This document shows positions 12,022 to 20,637 of a DNA stretch of 62,264 bases, piece after piece. This DNA is from Actinopolymorpha alba DSM 45243 (GTDB taxonomy: Bacteria > Actinomycetota > Actinomycetes > Propionibacteriales > Actinopolymorphaceae). Location of the stretch: contig NZ_KB892765.1 of assembly GCF_000373925.1 (NCBI RefSeq), forward strand, positions 1 through 62,264, read 5' to 3'. The notes under the pieces are model-generated. The model was not told the DNA's origin and ran no database searches. It saw only the letters and a program-made list of their open reading frames with translations. How positions within the stretch are numbered: the stretch's first letter is position 1; the number at the start of each line of letters is the position of its first letter. The position numbers and the translations under genes are program-made.

Positions 12022-12092
12022 ACGATCTGAGATGGCCCGCCCATCCGAGACTGCCGCGCCCGCCTGCTGCCGGACGTCGCGCGGCAGAGTTC

Positions 12093-12172
12093 CCTTGCAT
12101 GGTGGGAACTTCCGCGTTCCACCCCGGAGAAGGCGTAGACAAGTAGGCAAGGTGAGCCGCTACCCGCGGCGC
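12093..12172. repeat. ~80-bp intergenic repeat, copy 1 (copy 2 at 23630-23717)
   Basis: Similar over about 80 bases to 23630-23717. Shared blocks are CCTTGC.TGGTGGG.AC, then CACC..GAGAAGG.GTA, then GTGAG.CGC.ACCCGCGGC. Inside, GGTGGGAAC can pair with GTTCCACC, so an RNA or DNA hairpin is possible. Function unknown. Confidence 0.45.
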
Positions 12173-12356
12173 GACCGGTATGGCGGTCCAGGCCCGCCTG
12201 ATGCAGGGCGCCCACCGGCGGTTTCGAGTACCCACCGAAGAAGTTCGAATAACCCTCCACTGAGACCGAGTAGCCGCAGGTGGCAATTTCTCCACGCGGG
12301 TCCCCCTGATCATTTCCGCGTGCGAGCAGTTCTTCGGCTGTCTTGCTGACCTTCAA

Positions 12357-12404
12357 GATCATGAAGGCAAAGAGGGCTATATGTCCTGATGGCCTTAACG
12401 ATCA
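12357..12404. repeat. Imperfect hairpin repeat, copy B
   Basis: GATCATGAAGGC and GGCCTTAACGATC face each other around a loop with ..ATATGTCCTGATGG.., matching copy A at 11634-11698 in order and spacing. It runs into the CGATCA tandem array. Confidence 0.55.
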
Positions 12405-12428
12405 CGATCACGATCACGATCACGATCA
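12399..12428. repeat. Microsatellite (CGATCA) x5
   Basis: Five perfect tandem copies of a 6-nt unit directly after hairpin copy B. No spacers, so not a CRISPR. Confidence 0.9.
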
Positions 12429-12458
12429 CAGGGAGCGGTGATGGGATCGGGGGCGGGG

Positions 12459-13730
12459 TCAGGCGGGGATGCTCTGCTCTGCTTCCTCCGGGGATCGGCG
12501 GCGGGAGGTCGTGTGCTCACGCAGGACGAACCCGAGCACTGCGGCGATGGCGGCGAGAATGGCGATCGTGCTCAGGGCCGCCGGGAGTCCGAGCTGGTCC
12601 GCGAGGAACCCGATCAGCGGTGGCCCGGCGAGCATGCCGGTGTTGCCGATCGTCGAGGCCAGCCCAACCCCGCGCGGTCCGCCGATCGCCCCCGCCCGCG
12701 CGATCGCGATCGGGAACATGTTGGCGAGCCCGAACCCGACCGCGACCAACCCCGCGAACGCGAGACCGAGATCCTGCGCCCATGCCGCGACGAGAATGCC
12801 CGCACCCGCGATCAGCGCACCACCCGTGAGGACCCAGGTCTCCCCGGCGAGATTGATCAGCCGGCCGCCGATCAGGCGCCCCGCCGCGATCGCGACCGAG
12901 TACGCACCGAACCCGTACGCCGCCACGCCAGCCGCAGCGCCCAGGTCGTCGCGCAGATGCAGGGCGGCCCAGTCACCGACCGCGCCTTCGCCGTACGCCG
13001 TACACAATGCGACGACGCCGAACAGCACCACCACCAGGCTCACCGGGCGGCGTCCAGAGCGGCGTCCCGAACGGCGGTCCGCCGGCTCGGCTGGCGCGGG
13101 CTCCCCGGCATCCCCGTTGACGCCGGCAGCGCCCACACCGCCCAGGCTGGCAGCCGCGTCCGGGCGCAGCATCCGGCCTCCGACAAGCAAGGTGACCAGT
13201 ACGCCGGCAACCGCGATCAGGCTCAGGTGCTGCGGGGTGGACAACAGGTCTGCCAGGACGCCGCCGATCACCGCGCCCACCAGTCCGCCGAGGCTCCAGA
13301 GTCCGTGCAGCGGCGACATGATGGCGCGCCCGGTCGCGGCCTCGACCTCGACGGCCGCGCTGTTCAACGCGACCAGCAGGACGCCGTAGATCACCCCGAA
13401 GAGCAGGAGGATCGCCCCGAGCTGGACCACCGAACGCGCGAGTCCGGGCAGGATCAGCGCCGCACATACCAGGGGGAACGACGCCACCGTGACCGCGCGG
13501 GTGCCGAAGCGTTCGCAGAGTCCGCCGGCGAAGTACATCGACACCGCCGAGCTGAACGTCATGCAGAGCAGTGCGAACCCGAGGGCCGTGGCGGACGCGC
13601 CGACCTGCTCCTTGATCTCGGGTACCCGCACGACCCAGCTGGCGAACACCACGCCGTCGGCGGCGAAGAAGACCGTCAGTGGGTACAACCGGGTCACCGG
13701 ACGGTGGCTGCGCAGGCGTGCTCGGGTCAT
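12459..13730 (-). CDS. MFS transporter (second gene of a coupled pair)
   Basis: 423 residues with about 12 hydrophobic helices. Typical features are FAADGVVFASWVVRVPEIK at the first helix, LCERFGTRAVTVAS between helices 2 and 3 (MFS loop), and a Gly-rich second half. It resembles the YbjJ / sugar-permease branch of MFS. The ATG overlaps the stop of the upstream MFS gene (ATGA), so translation is coupled. The two proteins are similar throughout (both have WLVRVPDIK/WVVRVPEIK and LNSAAVE motifs), so this is a local duplication. Confidence 0.88.
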   Translation of the reverse strand: MTRARLRSHRPVTRLYPLTVFFAADGVVFASWVVRVPEIKEQVGASATALGFALLCMTFSSAVSMYFAGGLCERFGTRAVTVASFPLVCAALILPGLARSVVQLGAILLLFGVIYGVLLVALNSAAVEVEAATGRAIMSPLHGLWSLGGLVGAVIGGVLADLLSTPQHLSLIAVAGVLVTLLVGGRMLRPDAAASLGGVGAAGVNGDAGEPAPAEPADRRSGRRSGRRPVSLVVVLFGVVALCTAYGEGAVGDWAALHLRDDLGAAAGVAAYGFGAYSVAIAAGRLIGGRLINLAGETWVLTGGALIAGAGILVAAWAQDLGLAFAGLVAVGFGLANMFPIAIARAGAIGGPRGVGLASTIGNTGMLAGPPLIGFLADQLGLPAALSTIAILAAIAAVLGFVLREHTTSRRRSPEEAEQSIPA

Positions 13731-15055
13731 GCGGACCGTCCTTCGGTAGAAGCAGAAGCAGAAGCGGAAGCGGCGACCGGGGAGGGTGCGGGCGGTGCGG
13801 TGCTCCAGCGGCGCACCACCAGGGCGAGCACCGCGGCGCACACCGACAGGACGGTGACCGTCGAGAGGGCGGTCGGTAGGCCGTACCTGTCCGCGAGGAA
13901 CCCGATCAAAGGTGCCTGTCCGAGGACTCCGAGGCTCGAGATCACGGAGACCCGACTCACGCCCCTGGGTCCGCCGAGCACACCGCCGCGGGCGATCGCG
14001 ATCGGGAACACGTTGGCGAGACCAAGACCGACGACGACGTAGCCGGCGACCGCGAGTGGTAGGCCAGCGTGGGGGAGGTGGCCGGACCAGCTGGCCGCGA
14101 CCGAGCCGACCGCCGCCAGCGCGAAGCCGCCACTGAGCACAACGGTGTCGCCGAACCGGCGGATCAGCCGGGCGCCGAGGAACCGCCCGACAGCGATCGC
14201 GCACGCGTAGGCCGCGTAGCCGAAGCCCGCGACCGCGGCGGTGGTACCAAGGTCCTCGCGCAGGTGCAGGGCGGCCCAGTTGTTGCTCGCGTACTCACCG
14301 AACGCCGTACACAGGGCGATGACACCGAACGGCAGCACGATCCAGCGAGCAGCCCGCCAGTCTGGTACGAACGCCGCCGGCGTCGAGGTGGCCCGGTCCG
14401 TTGTGGTGACGCTGTCCGTCGTGGCGGCCCTGTCGGTCGTCGGCTGGGGCGAAGGGAGGGGACTGCGGAGCCGGGGTCCGAAACGAAGGGTCACCGCCAG
14501 TCCGAGGACCGCCATCAGCCCAAGGTGCGGTGCGGGTGCGAGATGGTCCGCGGCGAACCCACCGACCACGGCGCCGGCGAGCGCCCCGACGCTGTAGATG
14601 CCGTGCAGCGTAGGCACCATCGGGTTGCCGCTGGCGGCGGCGGCCTCGACGGCGGCGCTGTTGAGCGCGATGTTGAACGTGCTCTGGGCCAGGCCGTGCA
14701 CCACCAGCGCGACGCCGAGCCAGGCCACCGAGCCGGCCAGGGCGGGCAGGACCACGACGAGGCTGAGGAGGGTGGCGCCGGCGACGAGGACCTGCCGGGT
14801 CCCGAACTTCAGACAGAGCCGGCTGGCCAGCAGGGTCGCGGCGAGCCCGGCGAGCGAGCCGGTCAGCATGGCCAGCCCGAGGCCGCCGGCCGTCGCACCG
14901 ACCTGGGCCTTGATGTCGGGGACGCGGACGAGCCAGTTGGCGGGAAGGAAACCGACGAGGCCGAAGAAGACGGCCAAGGCGTACGGGCGGCGGGCTGGCC
15001 CGGGACCAGTCGGAGTGGCTGGCCGGGCAGGTTCGCCGCCCCGTCGTTCTGACAC
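13727..15055 (-). CDS. MFS transporter (first gene of a coupled pair)
   Basis: 442 residues, 12 predicted helices. FGLVGFLPANWLVRVPDIK begins helix 1; CLKFGTRQVLVAG is the MFS loop; LNSAAVEAAAASGNPMVPT is shared with the neighbouring paralogue. I chose the GTG at 15055 because AAGGAG sits 5 bases upstream. The gene is divergent from the ROK regulator, so its substrate may be a sugar or sugar derivative sensed by that regulator. Substrate unknown. Confidence 0.88.
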   Translation of the reverse strand: MSERRGGEPARPATPTGPGPARRPYALAVFFGLVGFLPANWLVRVPDIKAQVGATAGGLGLAMLTGSLAGLAATLLASRLCLKFGTRQVLVAGATLLSLVVVLPALAGSVAWLGVALVVHGLAQSTFNIALNSAAVEAAAASGNPMVPTLHGIYSVGALAGAVVGGFAADHLAPAPHLGLMAVLGLAVTLRFGPRLRSPLPSPQPTTDRAATTDSVTTTDRATSTPAAFVPDWRAARWIVLPFGVIALCTAFGEYASNNWAALHLREDLGTTAAVAGFGYAAYACAIAVGRFLGARLIRRFGDTVVLSGGFALAAVGSVAASWSGHLPHAGLPLAVAGYVVVGLGLANVFPIAIARGGVLGGPRGVSRVSVISSLGVLGQAPLIGFLADRYGLPTALSTVTVLSVCAAVLALVVRRWSTAPPAPSPVAASASASASTEGRSA

Positions 15056-15085
15056 AGGTGCTCCTTGGCAGGACGGGGGAGCGGG

Positions 15086-16414
15086 GTGAGAGGGGCGCCG
15101 GGACGAGGAACCGTCCTTGACCGTGCGCACCATCGGTCGTTACGGTCACAGAAACTAACAGGCAGGCTTCCTAATGAAAAGAGGCCGTCGATTCCTCATG
15201 CGGCCACACCCCGGACCGCCCGGCTGATCAACGACCGGGTGGCGTTCGAGTTGCTCCTTGACCGCGGCCCGCTCACCCGCCGCCAGCTGCGGTCGCTGAC
15301 CGGGCTGTCCGGCCCCACCGTCGCCGACCTGGTCCAGCGGCTCGAGGCCGCGGGACTGGTCGCGCCGGTGGGCGAGGCGGGCACCGAACGCCGGGGTCCC
15401 AACGCGACGTTGTACGGCGTGCTCGCCGAGCGGGCTCACGTGGCCGGCGTGGAGGTACGCCCTGACCGGGTCATCGCCGTCGTCACCGACGTCACCGGCG
15501 CGCCGGTCGGGGTCTCCGAGGTAGCGCAGGATCCGCGGATCGCACCGCACCAGTTGGTGTGCGCGGCCATCGACGGCGCGCTCGCTGACGCCGGGCTGGC
15601 CCCCGACCAGCTCCGCATGGTCGTCGTGGGAACGCCTGGACTGGTCGACCCGGCCAGCGGCGACGTGACGTTCGTGGCCAGCCTGCCGACCTGGCACGCC
15701 AACCTGCTGCCCGGACTTCGCGAGCGGTACGGCGACCGGGTCCTGCTGGAGAACGAAGTCAACCTTGTCGGCCTCGCCGAGCACCGGCTTGGTGCGGCTC
15801 GCGGTCGCGACACCTTCGCCCTGCTGTCTCTGTCGACCGGGATCGGCGTGGCGATCGTCCTCGGTGGCCGGCTGCACCGGGGTGCGTCGGGCGGCGCGGG
15901 CGAAGCGTCGTACATCCCGCTCGGCGCGCTCGGCAGCGGAACCTTCCAGGACCATGCCGGCGGTGATGCCATCGTGGCGCTGGCCCGCGAGCACTGCCTG
16001 GACGACCCCGACGGCGGTCTCGGTGCGCTCGTCAGCGCGGCGGTCGCTGACGGTCCGCGACACGAGGCGTTCCTCGACGCCATCGCCGACCGGATCAGCG
16101 TGGGCGCCGTTGCCATCTGCGCGGTCCTCGATCCGGGGGTCGTGGTGCTCGCGGGGGAGGTGGGGCTTGCTGGCGGCGCGGACCTCGCCTGCCGGGTGGC
16201 GGAGCGGCTCGCCGCGCGGATCCCGCTCCCGACCGAGGTCGTCCCCGGCGCCGTCGGCGTGGGCGGCTGGGGCGTGCCGGAGGGAGGCGTGGTCGGGCCC
16301 GGTGACGAGGCGCGCAGCGCGGTCGACGGCAACCCGGTGGTGCGCGGGGCCGTCCTCGTCGCGCTCGACCTGCTGCACCAGGAGACCTTCGGTGAACCAG
16401 CCGGGGGACGTTGA
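15086..16414 (+). CDS. ROK family transcriptional regulator
   Basis: An N-terminal winged helix (VAFELLLDRGPLTRRQLRSL, then GLSGPTVADLVQRLE) is followed by a ROK sugar-kinase-like domain: VVVGTPGLVDP, LENEVNLVGLAEH and SLSTGIGVAIVLGG. The cysteine-rich zinc motif of ROK kinases is absent, as is common in ROK repressors. Start uncertain: the GTG at 15086 has GGGAG upstream, TTG 15065 is an alternative, and only 30 bases separate it from the divergent MFS start. Either the promoters overlap the coding ends, or translation starts further in. Expected to control the MFS pair. Confidence 0.85.
   Translation: MRGAPGRGTVLDRAHHRSLRSQKLTGRLPNEKRPSIPHAATPRTARLINDRVAFELLLDRGPLTRRQLRSLTGLSGPTVADLVQRLEAAGLVAPVGEAGTERRGPNATLYGVLAERAHVAGVEVRPDRVIAVVTDVTGAPVGVSEVAQDPRIAPHQLVCAAIDGALADAGLAPDQLRMVVVGTPGLVDPASGDVTFVASLPTWHANLLPGLRERYGDRVLLENEVNLVGLAEHRLGAARGRDTFALLSLSTGIGVAIVLGGRLHRGASGGAGEASYIPLGALGSGTFQDHAGGDAIVALAREHCLDDPDGGLGALVSAAVADGPRHEAFLDAIADRISVGAVAICAVLDPGVVVLAGEVGLAGGADLACRVAERLAARIPLPTEVVPGAVGVGGWGVPEGGVVGPGDEARSAVDGNPVVRGAVLVALDLLHQETFGEPAGGR
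15150..15184. promoter_or_regulatory. Possible ROK operator half-sites (weak)
   Basis: On the minus strand, TTAGGAAG and TTAGTTTC lie 14 bases apart in the only AT-richer patch between the MFS and ROK coding cores. TTAG-type half-sites are typical of ROK repressors. Suggestive only. Confidence 0.25.
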
Positions 16415-16486
16415 CCTCGCGGACCTCGTGGCGACAGTGGGTGGGGACGTGTCGGGCAATCCATCCCAGCCTGGAAGACTGCCGCC

Positions 16487-16948
16487 ATGCGCGTGCATCT
16501 GGGATCGGACCACGCGGGCTACGAGCTCAAGCAGCACCTCGCCCGTTGGTTGGCCGAGCAGGGTTATGAGGTGGTCGACCACGGGCCGTCGGTGTACGAC
16601 CCCGAGGACGACTACCCGCCGTTCTGTCTGGCGACCGGACAGGGAGTGGTGGCTGACCCGGGGAGCCTCGGCGTCGTGATCGGAGGCTCGGGCAACGGCG
16701 AGCAGATCGCGGCCAACAAGGTCACTGGCGTGCGTGCCGCGCTGGCCTGGAACACCGACACCGCCCGGTTGGCCCGCCAGCACAACGACGCCAACGTGCT
16801 GTCAATCGGTGCCCGGATGCACACCACCGACGAGGCGACGGGCTTTGTCAACGAGTTCTTGACGACGGTGTTCTCCGGCGAAGCCCGCCACGCCCGCCGG
16901 ATCGCGATGCTCACCGCCTACGAGGAGTCCGGGACCATCGGCCTCTGA
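16487..16948 (+). CDS. rpiB: Ribose-5-phosphate isomerase B
   Basis: 153 residues. Interconverts ribose 5-phosphate and ribulose 5-phosphate in the pentose phosphate pathway. Motifs are GSDHAGYELK at the N-terminus, VVIGGSGNGEQIAANK with the likely catalytic E72 (the actinobacterial type, which uses Glu rather than Cys), and SIGARMH. It follows the ROK gene by 72 bases on the same strand, fitting a sugar-metabolism cluster. Confidence 0.93.
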   Translation: MRVHLGSDHAGYELKQHLARWLAEQGYEVVDHGPSVYDPEDDYPPFCLATGQGVVADPGSLGVVIGGSGNGEQIAANKVTGVRAALAWNTDTARLARQHNDANVLSIGARMHTTDEATGFVNEFLTTVFSGEARHARRIAMLTAYEESGTIGL

Positions 16949-16997
16949 CCCGGCCCTACCGGCGGTGCGTGGCTCCGACCTACCGGTGTCGAGCGCT

Positions 16998-18227
16998 CTA
17001 GAACGACGTGTCGAGCAGGGGTAGCGGGTCGTGAAGGAACGCCTGGGACACCGCGGCCAGGCTGCCCGCCGTGCGTTCCTCGATTAGGCCTGCACCGCCG
17101 GCCGCCTGGAGTGAGGGCCGGCCGAGGTATGCCGAGGCAAGGTCGCGAATGTCGAGCACCAGGTTGGGTTCGCGGGTGACCCGGCCACAGGAGGCCCCGG
17201 TGGCGTCGCCGGCCAGGTGCCAGCGTCCGGCGTTCCACGGACAGAACTCGTCCCGCACCTCGAGCACCACGTCGACAGGGCGGGTGTAGGTGCGGGAGCC
17301 GAGCGCCCGGCCGACCTCGACGAGCCGCACCCACAGGCTGTCGCGGAATCCGAGTGCGGCCTGGCGAATGTCGACGAGCCAGCGCAGGAGCGGGTCGTCC
17401 ATGGCGAGGCGGCGGTGGATGGTCGTGGCCATGAGGTCCTGGTCGAGCAGGAACCTCCACAGTGCGGCGTACGACGCGAGGTCGGTCGCCTGGACCCGCT
17501 GCACCGTGGTCCTGCCGGCGGGCCCGCGTTGCTCCCAGGACTGGCGGGTCTGGAAGTAGGCATAGCCGGTGGGCGCTCCGGAGCGTTCGGCGACCACGCA
17601 GCGCAGCGGCGAAGCGCCCCCGCGCATGCTCGGCGGGTCAGCGATCTCGCCGCGCGCCCATGGCTCGGTGTAACGGAACATCCCGGGACGCGTGGCCACG
17701 ACCGACTCGCGAATCGCGGTGCAGATGTCGAGCGACTTCTCGGCGTCGGCGTAGCGGATCGTCACCTCGTCGGTGCCCGGCACGGGGCGGAGGGCGCTGC
17801 CTACCTTGGGGATCTCGACGCTTGCCCAGTCGCTCGCGTGGCCGTATCCGAACCGGCCGTAGATCGCTGGCTCCGATGCGGTCAGGGCCGCGACCGGCTC
17901 GCCGCCGGTCTCGTGCAGCGCGGTGAGTTGGTGCCGCATGAGGGAACGAAGCACGCCACGACGGCGATGGGTGGGCAGGACGCCGACCATGCTGACGCCG
18001 GCCACGCCGAGCGGGCCGCCCGGGACCGTCATCGTGAAGGTGTAGGCGCCGGTGTGCCCCACCAGGTCGTCACCGTCGAAGGCGCCGATGCTGCGGTCGG
18101 CCTCGAACCGACGGCGCTCGACCTCCAGCGCGTCCTCGGGCCAGGCCTCGCCCCCGAAGGACAGCTCTATCAGCCTGATAGCTCGTTGCGACTCGTCCGC
18201 GCCGAGCGGGCGTACTTCGATCGTCAT
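16998..18227 (-). CDS. Eis-like GNAT N-acetyltransferase
   Basis: 409 residues, the size of the Eis family. The N-terminal GNAT domain holds the acetyl-CoA loop VGVLPTHRRRGVLRSLM (about 83-99) and SEPAIYGRFGYG. A second degenerate GNAT and a sterol-carrier-like C-terminal domain follow (VVLEVRDEFCPWNAGRW, LGRPSLQAAGGAGL). The protein ends in Phe, as Eis proteins do; in the family the C-terminal carboxylate acts in catalysis. Eis proteins acetylate amines such as aminoglycosides or peptide lysines; substrate here unknown. Confidence 0.9.
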   Translation of the reverse strand: MTIEVRPLGADESQRAIRLIELSFGGEAWPEDALEVERRRFEADRSIGAFDGDDLVGHTGAYTFTMTVPGGPLGVAGVSMVGVLPTHRRRGVLRSLMRHQLTALHETGGEPVAALTASEPAIYGRFGYGHASDWASVEIPKVGSALRPVPGTDEVTIRYADAEKSLDICTAIRESVVATRPGMFRYTEPWARGEIADPPSMRGGASPLRCVVAERSGAPTGYAYFQTRQSWEQRGPAGRTTVQRVQATDLASYAALWRFLLDQDLMATTIHRRLAMDDPLLRWLVDIRQAALGFRDSLWVRLVEVGRALGSRTYTRPVDVVLEVRDEFCPWNAGRWHLAGDATGASCGRVTREPNLVLDIRDLASAYLGRPSLQAAGGAGLIEERTAGSLAAVSQAFLHDPLPLLDTSF

Positions 18228-18494
18228 GCGGCCTGCCTATCAGAGGGCTCCGACCATCGACCATGGGATTTCGGGCGAGCAAACCTCCGACGCGTCGGCC
18301 ACCGCCGGGGAAAGCCCGATCTACGGGCTGCACCGGCTGGAGATCACGGCAGTGTCAGGCGCGGGCGAGAAATCCCAACGTTGACAGGCCGTTACGGCGC
18401 CTTTACGTTCAAGGGCCGGGGACGAAGGCCGGAGCGCACCCGGCCAGCAGGGCAGCTCTGCGGATCACATCCGCTGTCGAAAGGGCAGACCCTG

Positions 18495-19406
18495 GTGACC
18501 AACACAACCGTCCAGCATGATCCGGTCCAGCTCCGGGTCGGACTGCTCGGCGTCAACACCAGCCAGGCATCCGTGTTCGCGCGGATGCTGAACGCCGAAC
18601 GCGTGATCCCAGGTGCGCGCATCAGCTGGGTCTGGGGTGGTGAGCTGCGCCCTGACCAACCCGATGCCACCACGTTGGCAAGGACGTACGCCATCGAGGA
18701 GGTCGTCGGCGAGCCCACCGAAGCGCTCGCCGAGACCGATCTCGTGCTGGTGGTCGAAGGTTCCGACAACGGCGCCAACCACGTACCCCTGGCCCGTCCG
18801 TTCGTGGCGGCTGGCGTACCCACGTTCATCGACAAACCGATGAGCGCGGAGCTGGTCGAGGCGCGGATGCTCTTCCGGTTGGCGGCCGAGAGGGGCGTGC
18901 CCGTGACGAGCTCGTCGGCGTTGAGGTACGCCCGGGAACTCCGCGAGAACCGCGACCGCATCGCCCGCATGGGTCGGCTCTCGTCTGTCGTGAGCGTCGG
19001 GCCGGGGCGGTGGTTCTTCCACAGCATCCACGGACTGGAGCAACTCCACACGCTGCTCGGGCCCGGAGTCGAGTGGGTGCGGCGCTTCGCGTGGCCCGAC
19101 CGCGACGTCGCCGTGCTCGGCTATCCCGACGGGCGACCCAGCGCCGTGGTGCAGACGCTGCGCGACGCGGAGTACCGCTTCCATCTCACGATGTACGCGG
19201 AGAAGGGCTGGTACTCCCTGGAGACCAACGACTACGACGCCTTCTACAGAGGGCAGTTGCGGGCAGTGGTCGAGATGGCGCGGACCGGTATCCCGCCGGT
19301 GGCGCCGGAGGAAACCCTGGAGCTCTTGGCGATTCTTCACGCCGGTGTCCGGTCGGAGGAAGCGGGTGGGCAACCGGTCCGGGTCGCGGACGTCCTCGCG
19401 GAATAG
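18495..19406 (+). CDS. Gfo/Idh/MocA family oxidoreductase (divergent member)
   Basis: 303 residues. The Rossmann start is weakened: VGLLGVNTSQASVFARML instead of the usual G-x-G-xx-G. The family motif is kept in altered form as FIDKPMS (usual EKP) near residues 112-118. The C-terminal substrate domain is present (SVVSVGPGRWFFHSIHG). NAD(P)-dependent oxidation or reduction of sugars or polyols is the family role. GTG start with AAGGGC upstream. First of three family members on this strand. Confidence 0.82.
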   Translation: MTNTTVQHDPVQLRVGLLGVNTSQASVFARMLNAERVIPGARISWVWGGELRPDQPDATTLARTYAIEEVVGEPTEALAETDLVLVVEGSDNGANHVPLARPFVAAGVPTFIDKPMSAELVEARMLFRLAAERGVPVTSSSALRYARELRENRDRIARMGRLSSVVSVGPGRWFFHSIHGLEQLHTLLGPGVEWVRRFAWPDRDVAVLGYPDGRPSAVVQTLRDAEYRFHLTMYAEKGWYSLETNDYDAFYRGQLRAVVEMARTGIPPVAPEETLELLAILHAGVRSEEAGGQPVRVADVLAE

Positions 19407-19611
19407 GCGTTCGCGGAGTAGGCGTTCGCGCAGCGTTCCCGGGGGTGGCCGGGAGTAGCGTGCTCGCCGTCCGCAGGATGGACGGGGCTTCCGCTCGGGG
19501 GCCCGTGCGGCTATGAATATGGTCCGTACCAGATAGCGGTGACTGGCGCGCGGTTCGTGTGCGGGTCGCCGTGGTGGTACGCCACGAGAACGAAGCTGGA
19601 GGGTGACCCGG

Positions 19612-20637
19612 GTGAAGGTCTCACGCGTAGGGGTCGTCGGCCTCGGCGGCATTGGTCGCGTCCACATCGCCGGCCTGCGGCGGTTGGGTGTCCAGGTCCA
19701 CGGTTACGACGACATACCCGATGCGAGGTCCAAGGCCAACGAAGAGCTCGGGGTCGTGGTGCACCCCGATCTCGCCTCGCTCATCGATGCGGTGGATGTC
19801 GTCGACGTGTGCACGCCGACCGACACTCACGCCGCCGCGGCCCTCGCGGCGATCCGCGCCGGGCGTTCCGTCATCTGCGAGAAGCCGCTGGCCCGCACGT
19901 TGGGTGAGGCGGACGCGCTCATCGCGGCCGCCGACGAGGCCGGAGTGGCGCTGCACGTGGCGCACGTCGTGCGGTTCTTTCCGGAGTACGCCGCGGCGCG
20001 AGCGGCGGTCGCGGCAGGCCGGATCGGCCAGCCGGGTGTGCTCCGGCTCACCCGCGAGGGTGGCATGCCCAACCCCAACGGCTGGTACCACGACGTCGCC
20101 CGCTCCGCCGGGATCATCGGCGACGTCATGATCCACGACATCGACTTCGCCCGGTGGATCGCGGGCGACGTGGTCCGGGTCTATGCCCGCACGCTCCGGC
20201 CCGCGGGTCCATACAACGGCGCGACCCATGCGTACGCCCTCCTCACCCACGCGAGCGGAGCGATCAGTCACCTGACCGCCTCGTGGGCCCGCACCGGCGC
20301 GTCCTTCCGCACCAGCTTCGAGTTCTCCGGCAGTCAGGGGATGCTCGACTACGCCACCGACCAGCGGCCGTTGCTGCGCACCGCACCACCCGACCTGGCG
20401 CACGCGGGCGGGCCCATGCTCGACGAGGATCCCTGGGCGGCGGAGCTGCGGGAGTTCCTCGCCGCGATCGAGGGCGGCCCGACGCCCCGGGTGACTGCCC
20501 ACGACGGCCGGGCAGCGCTCGCCATCGCGCTGGCGGCGCTCGAGTCCGCCGAGACCGGCCGTGCGGTGGACCTGCCGCCCGCGGCGAACCCGTTCCCTGG
20601 AAGCGCCCCCTCGCCCGCGGAGGTCGTGTCGGTATGA
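19612..20637 (+). CDS. Gfo/Idh/MocA family oxidoreductase
   Basis: 341 residues with VGVVGLGGIGRVHIAGL (NAD-binding), CEKPLART (the conserved Lys of the EKP motif) and GIIGDVMIHDIDFARWIAG (the D..H substrate motif). Canonical member acting on a sugar or inositol-like substrate. The GTG at 19612 has GGAGGG 8 bases upstream; an earlier GTG at 19603 abuts the ribosome site and is less likely. The stop overlaps the start of the next family member (ATGA). Confidence 0.92.
   Translation: MKVSRVGVVGLGGIGRVHIAGLRRLGVQVHGYDDIPDARSKANEELGVVVHPDLASLIDAVDVVDVCTPTDTHAAAALAAIRAGRSVICEKPLARTLGEADALIAAADEAGVALHVAHVVRFFPEYAAARAAVAAGRIGQPGVLRLTREGGMPNPNGWYHDVARSAGIIGDVMIHDIDFARWIAGDVVRVYARTLRPAGPYNGATHAYALLTHASGAISHLTASWARTGASFRTSFEFSGSQGMLDYATDQRPLLRTAPPDLAHAGGPMLDEDPWAAELREFLAAIEGGPTPRVTAHDGRAALAIALAALESAETGRAVDLPPAANPFPGSAPSPAEVVSV

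Larger units (their letters stand above)
11462..12458. other. Non-coding, repeat-rich interval of about 1 kb
   Basis: No convincing gene. It holds two related hairpin repeats at its ends (11634-11698 and 12357-12404), a 17-bp inverted repeat pair around a ~155-bp core between them, one copy of an ~80-bp repeat seen again at 23630, and five perfect copies of CGATCA. Short open frames here have no recognisable domain. The base composition is visibly less GC-rich than the genes on both sides, suggesting decayed mobile DNA. Confidence 0.6.

Noticed and set aside
11855-12349. Open frame of 164 codons in the repeat region
   Set aside because: No domain, overlaps several repeats; probably decayed DNA.
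12399-12428. CRISPR-like array
   Set aside because: Six-base units in direct contact, no spacers.
12438-14042. Long plus-strand frame opposite the two MFS genes
   Set aside because: Composition is Arg/Asp/Gln-rich with no hydrophobic segments or domain; shadow of the MFS genes.
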